Shown here: piece by piece, positions 61,607 through 64,000 of the stretch
Numbering within the stretch: the first letter of the stretch is position 1
Layout: each line of letters opens with the position of its first letter
Assembly (NCBI RefSeq): GCF_016887965.1
Contig: NZ_JAFDVD010000026.1
Coordinates: 1-64,000 of the forward strand
DNA length: 64,000 nucleotides
DNA from: Phycicoccus sonneratiae
Lineage (GTDB): Bacteria > Actinomycetota > Actinomycetes > Actinomycetales > Dermatophilaceae
Direction of reading: 5' to 3'
The notes under the pieces: generated by a model
Databases searched by the model: none
Seen by the model: only the letters and a program-made list of their open reading frames with translations
What the model was told of the DNA's origin: nothing
Program-made: the position numbers and the translations under genes

Positions 61607-62725
61607 TCACATGGTGGCGCGGAGCCGCATGATCGTCTTCACGTACTGCTTCGTGTCGCTGTACATCCCGTGCTTCTGCACCGACGCCAGGCCCTGGTAG
61701 TACCCGCCCACGGCCTGCTCGGTGTTCTTCGCCGAGCGGCCGAGCGCCCGGAGCATGACGACCCCCGCGGTGATGTTGTCGCGGGCGTCGAGCAGGTCGA
61801 GCCGGCGACCGACGAGGCTGGAGGCCCAGTCGCCACCGGAGGGGATGACCTGCATGACGCCGACGGCGTTCGCGGGGGAGACCGCCCGCTGGTTCCAGCC
61901 GGACTCCATCGAGCCGACGGCCAGGGCCAGCCGCGGGTCGACCCCGTGCCGCCGGGCGGTCTGGACGATGATCGCGCGCACCTCGCTGCGGCTCGGGACC
62001 GAGCGCTTGGCGAGGATCGCGTGGTTGCGGCGGGCGGCGGCGACGACCGAGCTCGGGTACTTCACGCCGTTGAAGGTGTCGGAGACCGCGTGGGCCGCCG
62101 AGACGGGGATGCGCAGCTTCTGGCCGACCCGCAGCAGCGACCCGCTGGAGATGCGGCTGGCGCGGGCGATGTCGCCGACGGTCGTGTCGTAGCGGGCCGC
62201 GAGGCCGCTCAGGGTGTCGCCCGAGCGCACCGTGTGGGTGCGGGAGGTGGCCGCCGGACGCCCCGCCGCCGCCTTGGCCGACGACGAGCCCGCCGACCCC
62301 GCGCCCCGGACGGTGATCCGGTCGCCGGGGTGGATGAGGCTGCGCGACGACAGGTGGTTGGCCTTGAGCAGGCTCGCGAGGGAGACGCGGTAGCGCGCGG
62401 CGATGCCGCTCATCGTCTCGCCGTCGCGTACGACGTGCACCCGGCCGGCGGCCGCGGCCTTGGCCTTCGCGGCCTGGGCCGCCTGAGCGGCGGTGCGCGG
62501 CACGCTCAGCCGGTCACCCGGGTGGATGAGGCCGGGGGTGCGCACGTGGTTGCGGGCCACGAGCGCCCCGACCGTCGTCCGGTGGCGGGCCGCGATGCCG
62601 TCGAGCGTGTCGCCGTCCCTGACCGTGTAGGTGGTCCACCCGTGCGGCGCGGTGCGCGAGGGCGCGACGAGCGCGGTGACGGGCTCGAGGACGGGGGTGG
62701 CGGGCGGCGGTGCAGCGACGACCAT
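61607..62725 (-). CDS. Triple LysM plus lytic transglycosylase-fold cell-wall protein
   Basis: A 372-residue peptidoglycan-binding protein. Three LysM domains lie at about 31-76 (YTVRDGDTLDGIAARHRTT), 95-140 (HVVRDGETMSGIAARYRVS) and 160-206 (HTVRSGDTLSGLAARYDTT). A C-terminal SLT/lysozyme-like domain (about 235-372) carries the likely catalytic glutamate in LAVGSMESGWNQRA and AVGVMQVIP. No clear signal peptide follows ATG 62725 (MVVAAPPPATPV...), although such proteins are normally exported; GTG 62773 upstream would add only a short non-hydrophobic stretch. GAAGGA lies before the ATG. Confidence 0.9.
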   Translation of the reverse strand: MVVAAPPPATPVLEPVTALVAPSRTAPHGWTTYTVRDGDTLDGIAARHRTTVGALVARNHVRTPGLIHPGDRLSVPRTAAQAAQAAKAKAAAAGRVHVVRDGETMSGIAARYRVSLASLLKANHLSSRSLIHPGDRITVRGAGSAGSSSAKAAAGRPAATSRTHTVRSGDTLSGLAARYDTTVGDIARASRISSGSLLRVGQKLRIPVSAAHAVSDTFNGVKYPSSVVAAARRNHAILAKRSVPSRSEVRAIIVQTARRHGVDPRLALAVGSMESGWNQRAVSPANAVGVMQVIPSGGDWASSLVGRRLDLLDARDNITAGVVMLRALGRSAKNTEQAVGGYYQGLASVQKHGMYSDTKQYVKTIMRLRATM

Positions 62726-62751
62726 GACGCGGGGTCCTTCGGCTGAGTGGG

Positions 62752-62771
62752 GGTCACCCCGTGGGGTGACC
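62752..62771. repeat. Short palindrome in LysM gene leader
   Basis: GGTCACCCC and GGGGTGACC (9-base arms, two-base centre), 27 bases upstream of the LysM protein's ATG and close to its likely transcription start. The size and symmetry fit a repressor operator or a small RNA hairpin; no regulator can be named. Confidence 0.5.
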
Positions 62772-62862
62772 ACTGTGACGTTTGGGGCCCACGGTACCGG
62801 AGTGACGGGTGATGCGCAGCGCCTCCGGCGAACGAGGTGCCGACGCGCCTCGCGGCCTGTGG

Positions 62863-62868
62863 CACGCT
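62863..62868 (+). promoter_or_regulatory. -10-like element CACGCT, Rv2175c-type gene
   Basis: Six bases before GTG 62875; same hexamer and spacing as upstream of the 110-residue protein at 57543. Confidence 0.4.
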
Positions 62869-62874
62869 GGCCGG

Positions 62875-63258
62875 GTGAGCGACACCGCACCCGATCCCGC
62901 GACGGACCTCGAGGCCCTCGTCCCGGACTGGCTGACCGTCCCCGACCTCGCCGAGCGGCTCGGCCTGCGCCTCTCCGACGTCCGCCGGCTCATCGAGGAG
63001 CGTGAGCTGCTCGCCGTCCGCGTCGGCGAGCGCCGCGTGGTCGCGGTCCCGGCCGGCTTCGTCGACGACGACGGGCCGCTCCCGGCGCTGCGCGGCACCT
63101 TCACCGTGCTCGCCGACGGCGGGATGGACGACGCCGAGGTCATCCGCTGGCTGCACACCCCCGACGACACCCTGCCGGTGCCGGGCGCGCCGCTCGACGC
63201 CATCCGCGCCGGATTCAAGACCGAGGTCCGCAAGCGCGCCATGGAGGAGGCGTTCTGA
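62875..63258 (+). CDS. Rv2175c-type winged-helix DNA-binding protein
   Basis: A 127-residue protein of the Rv2175c family, whose mycobacterial member binds DNA and is a substrate of PknL. A helix-turn-helix/wing is visible: WLTVPDLAERLGLRLSDVRR and LIEERELLAVRVGERRVVAVP. C-terminal half: PALRGTFTVLADGGMDDAEV and an amphipathic end (FKTEVRKRAMEEAF). GTG 62875 has CACGCT six bases upstream. Divergent from the LysM gene; its stop overlaps the presumed start of the GH13 gene. Confidence 0.9.
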   Translation: MSDTAPDPATDLEALVPDWLTVPDLAERLGLRLSDVRRLIEERELLAVRVGERRVVAVPAGFVDDDGPLPALRGTFTVLADGGMDDAEVIRWLHTPDDTLPVPGAPLDAIRAGFKTEVRKRAMEEAF

Positions 63259-64000
63259 CCCCCGAGCCGGCCTGGGTCGAGCACGCCGTCTGGTGGCGCG
63301 TCTACCCGCTCGGTGCGGTCGGTGCGGTGCCCGAGCCCCCGTCCGGGCCGGCGCGCCCCGACGAGCACCGCCTGCTGCGGCTGCTGCCGTGGCTCGACCA
63401 CGTCGTCGCGCTCGGGGCCAACGGCGTCGCGCTCGGGCCGGTCTTCGCCTCCGAGCACCACGGGTACGACACCCTCGACCACCGGCGCCTCGACCCCCGC
63501 CTCGGCGAGGAGGCCGACCTCGACCGCTTCGTCGAGGAGGCGCACGCGCGCGGCCTGCGGGTCCAGCTCGACGGCGTCTTCAACCACGTCGGGCGCGGCC
63601 ACCGGCTCGTCGCCGACGCGCTGCGCGACGGCCCGGACTCACCGGCCGGACGGATGGTGCGCCACGAGCCCGACGGCTCCGGGAGCCTGCGCCCGGCCAC
63701 GTGGGAGGGGCACGACGAGCTCGTCGCGCTCGACCACGACGCGCCGGAGGTGGCCGATCTCGTCGTCGGCGTGATGCGGCACTGGCTCGACCGCGGGGCC
63801 GACGCCTGGCGGCTCGACGTCGGGTACGCCGTGCCGCCGGCGTTCTGGGCGCGGGTGCTGCCCGAGGTCCGCCGGACCCATCCGGACGCCTGGTTCGAGG
63901 CCGAGGTCATCCACGGCGACTACGCGCAGTTCGTCCGCGACTCGACCGTCGACACCGTCACCCAGTACGAGCTGTGGAAGGCGGTGTGGTCGAGCCTGCA
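63255..64000 (+). CDS. GH13 alpha-amylase-family glycosidase, 5' part
   Basis: The first 248 residues of a GH13 (alpha-amylase superfamily) enzyme, cut off by the window end. Conserved regions are clear: AVWWRVYPLG (strand 1), GVALGPVFASEHHGYDT, LRVQLDGVFNHVG (region I, Asp and Asn-His), DAWRLDVGYAVPPAFW (region II with the nucleophile aspartate) and DAWFEAEVIHGD (region III, acid/base glutamate). No ATG, GTG or TTG is available upstream of strand 1. A CTG at 63255 overlaps the previous stop as CTGA, the place where GTGA would be expected, so a CTG start is inferred. Probably acts on alpha-glucans or trehalose-type sugars. Confidence 0.88.
   Translation, partial: MTPEPAWVEHAVWWRVYPLGAVGAVPEPPSGPARPDEHRLLRLLPWLDHVVALGANGVALGPVFASEHHGYDTLDHRRLDPRLGEEADLDRFVEEAHARGLRVQLDGVFNHVGRGHRLVADALRDGPDSPAGRMVRHEPDGSGSLRPATWEGHDELVALDHDAPEVADLVVGVMRHWLDRGADAWRLDVGYAVPPAFWARVLPEVRRTHPDAWFEAEVIHGDYAQFVRDSTVDTVTQYELWKAVWSSL

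Noticed and set aside
62726-62874. c-di-AMP (ydaO-type) riboswitch ahead of the LysM transglycosylase gene
   Set aside because: Such riboswitches precede wall hydrolases in actinobacteria, but the ~150-base gap is shared with a divergent promoter and I could not find the conserved core.
1-64000. tRNA or rRNA genes
   Set aside because: No T-arm plus acceptor-stem pairing or rRNA core sequence was recognised; GGTTCGAG near 2612 lies within a protein-coding gene.

Overview
The window is very GC-rich, uses GTG starts freely, and packs genes with 4-base stop/start overlaps. Its gene set includes a bcc:aa3 respiratory supercomplex with a di-haem QcrC, a PASTA-domain Ser/Thr kinase and class II DAHP synthase. 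This points to an actinobacterium. The protein families suggest a Micrococcales / Intrasporangiaceae-like organism, but that placement is inference. No tRNA, rRNA, CRISPR array, prophage or intact insertion sequence was seen. I read it as ordinary conserved chromosome with a few odd details, not as a cargo island.

Layout. 1-4.9 kb: the 3' part of an MMPL exporter, a Gfo/Idh/MocA oxidoreductase, a peptidase E-like protein and an atypical membrane Ser/Thr kinase. 4.9-9.2 kb (minus strand): an epimerase, then the 2-oxoacid dehydrogenase E2 (sucB) and E3 (lpdA). 9.3-21.8 kb: small proteins, leucyl aminopeptidase, gcvT, a DUF3043 protein, an M20 peptidase, a Xi-class glutathione transferase-like protein, nadA, a DinB protein, glycerate kinase, an ErpA-type Fe-S carrier, an adenosine kinase-type sugar kinase and aat. 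21.5-32.5 kb: sulfur-transfer genes (TusA-like plus a cysteine desulfurase lacking the PLP lysine) divergent from ctaC-ctaD-ctaF. These converge, across a zincin and a beta-lactamase-fold protein, with the qcrB-qcrA-qcrC-ctaE operon. Together they encode complexes III and IV.

32.6-37.7 kb: a pseudo-receiver protein, trpD, a palindromic repeat array, a stand-alone Lrp-type RAM domain, dienelactone hydrolase, a VOC protein and a DEDD exonuclease/GIY-YIG fusion. 37.9-47.2 kb: a 2,106-residue surface protein with Ig-like and fibronectin III domains, a small four-cysteine protein, a lipoprotein zinc peptidase and a polytopic GT87-like protein. 47.2-57.5 kb: a fadD15-type acyl-CoA synthetase, an SRPBCC protein, ROK glucokinase, an EEP phosphatase, a PlsC acyltransferase, a histidine kinase/response regulator pair, aroG and threonine aldolase. 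57.5-64 kb: two hypothetical proteins, an EamA transporter, a PknL-type PASTA kinase, a LysM transglycosylase, an Rv2175c-type DNA-binding protein and a GH13 enzyme cut by the window end.

Much of the order matches, from memory, the M. tuberculosis Rv2175c-Rv2216 block, so this appears to be an ancient actinobacterial neighbourhood for respiration, lipoylation, envelope and aromatic biosynthesis. The most general signal in the DNA is that about two dozen genes have a TANNNT-like -10 hexamer ending 6-8 bases before the start codon, as expected for leaderless transcripts; in several cases this settles the start codon.
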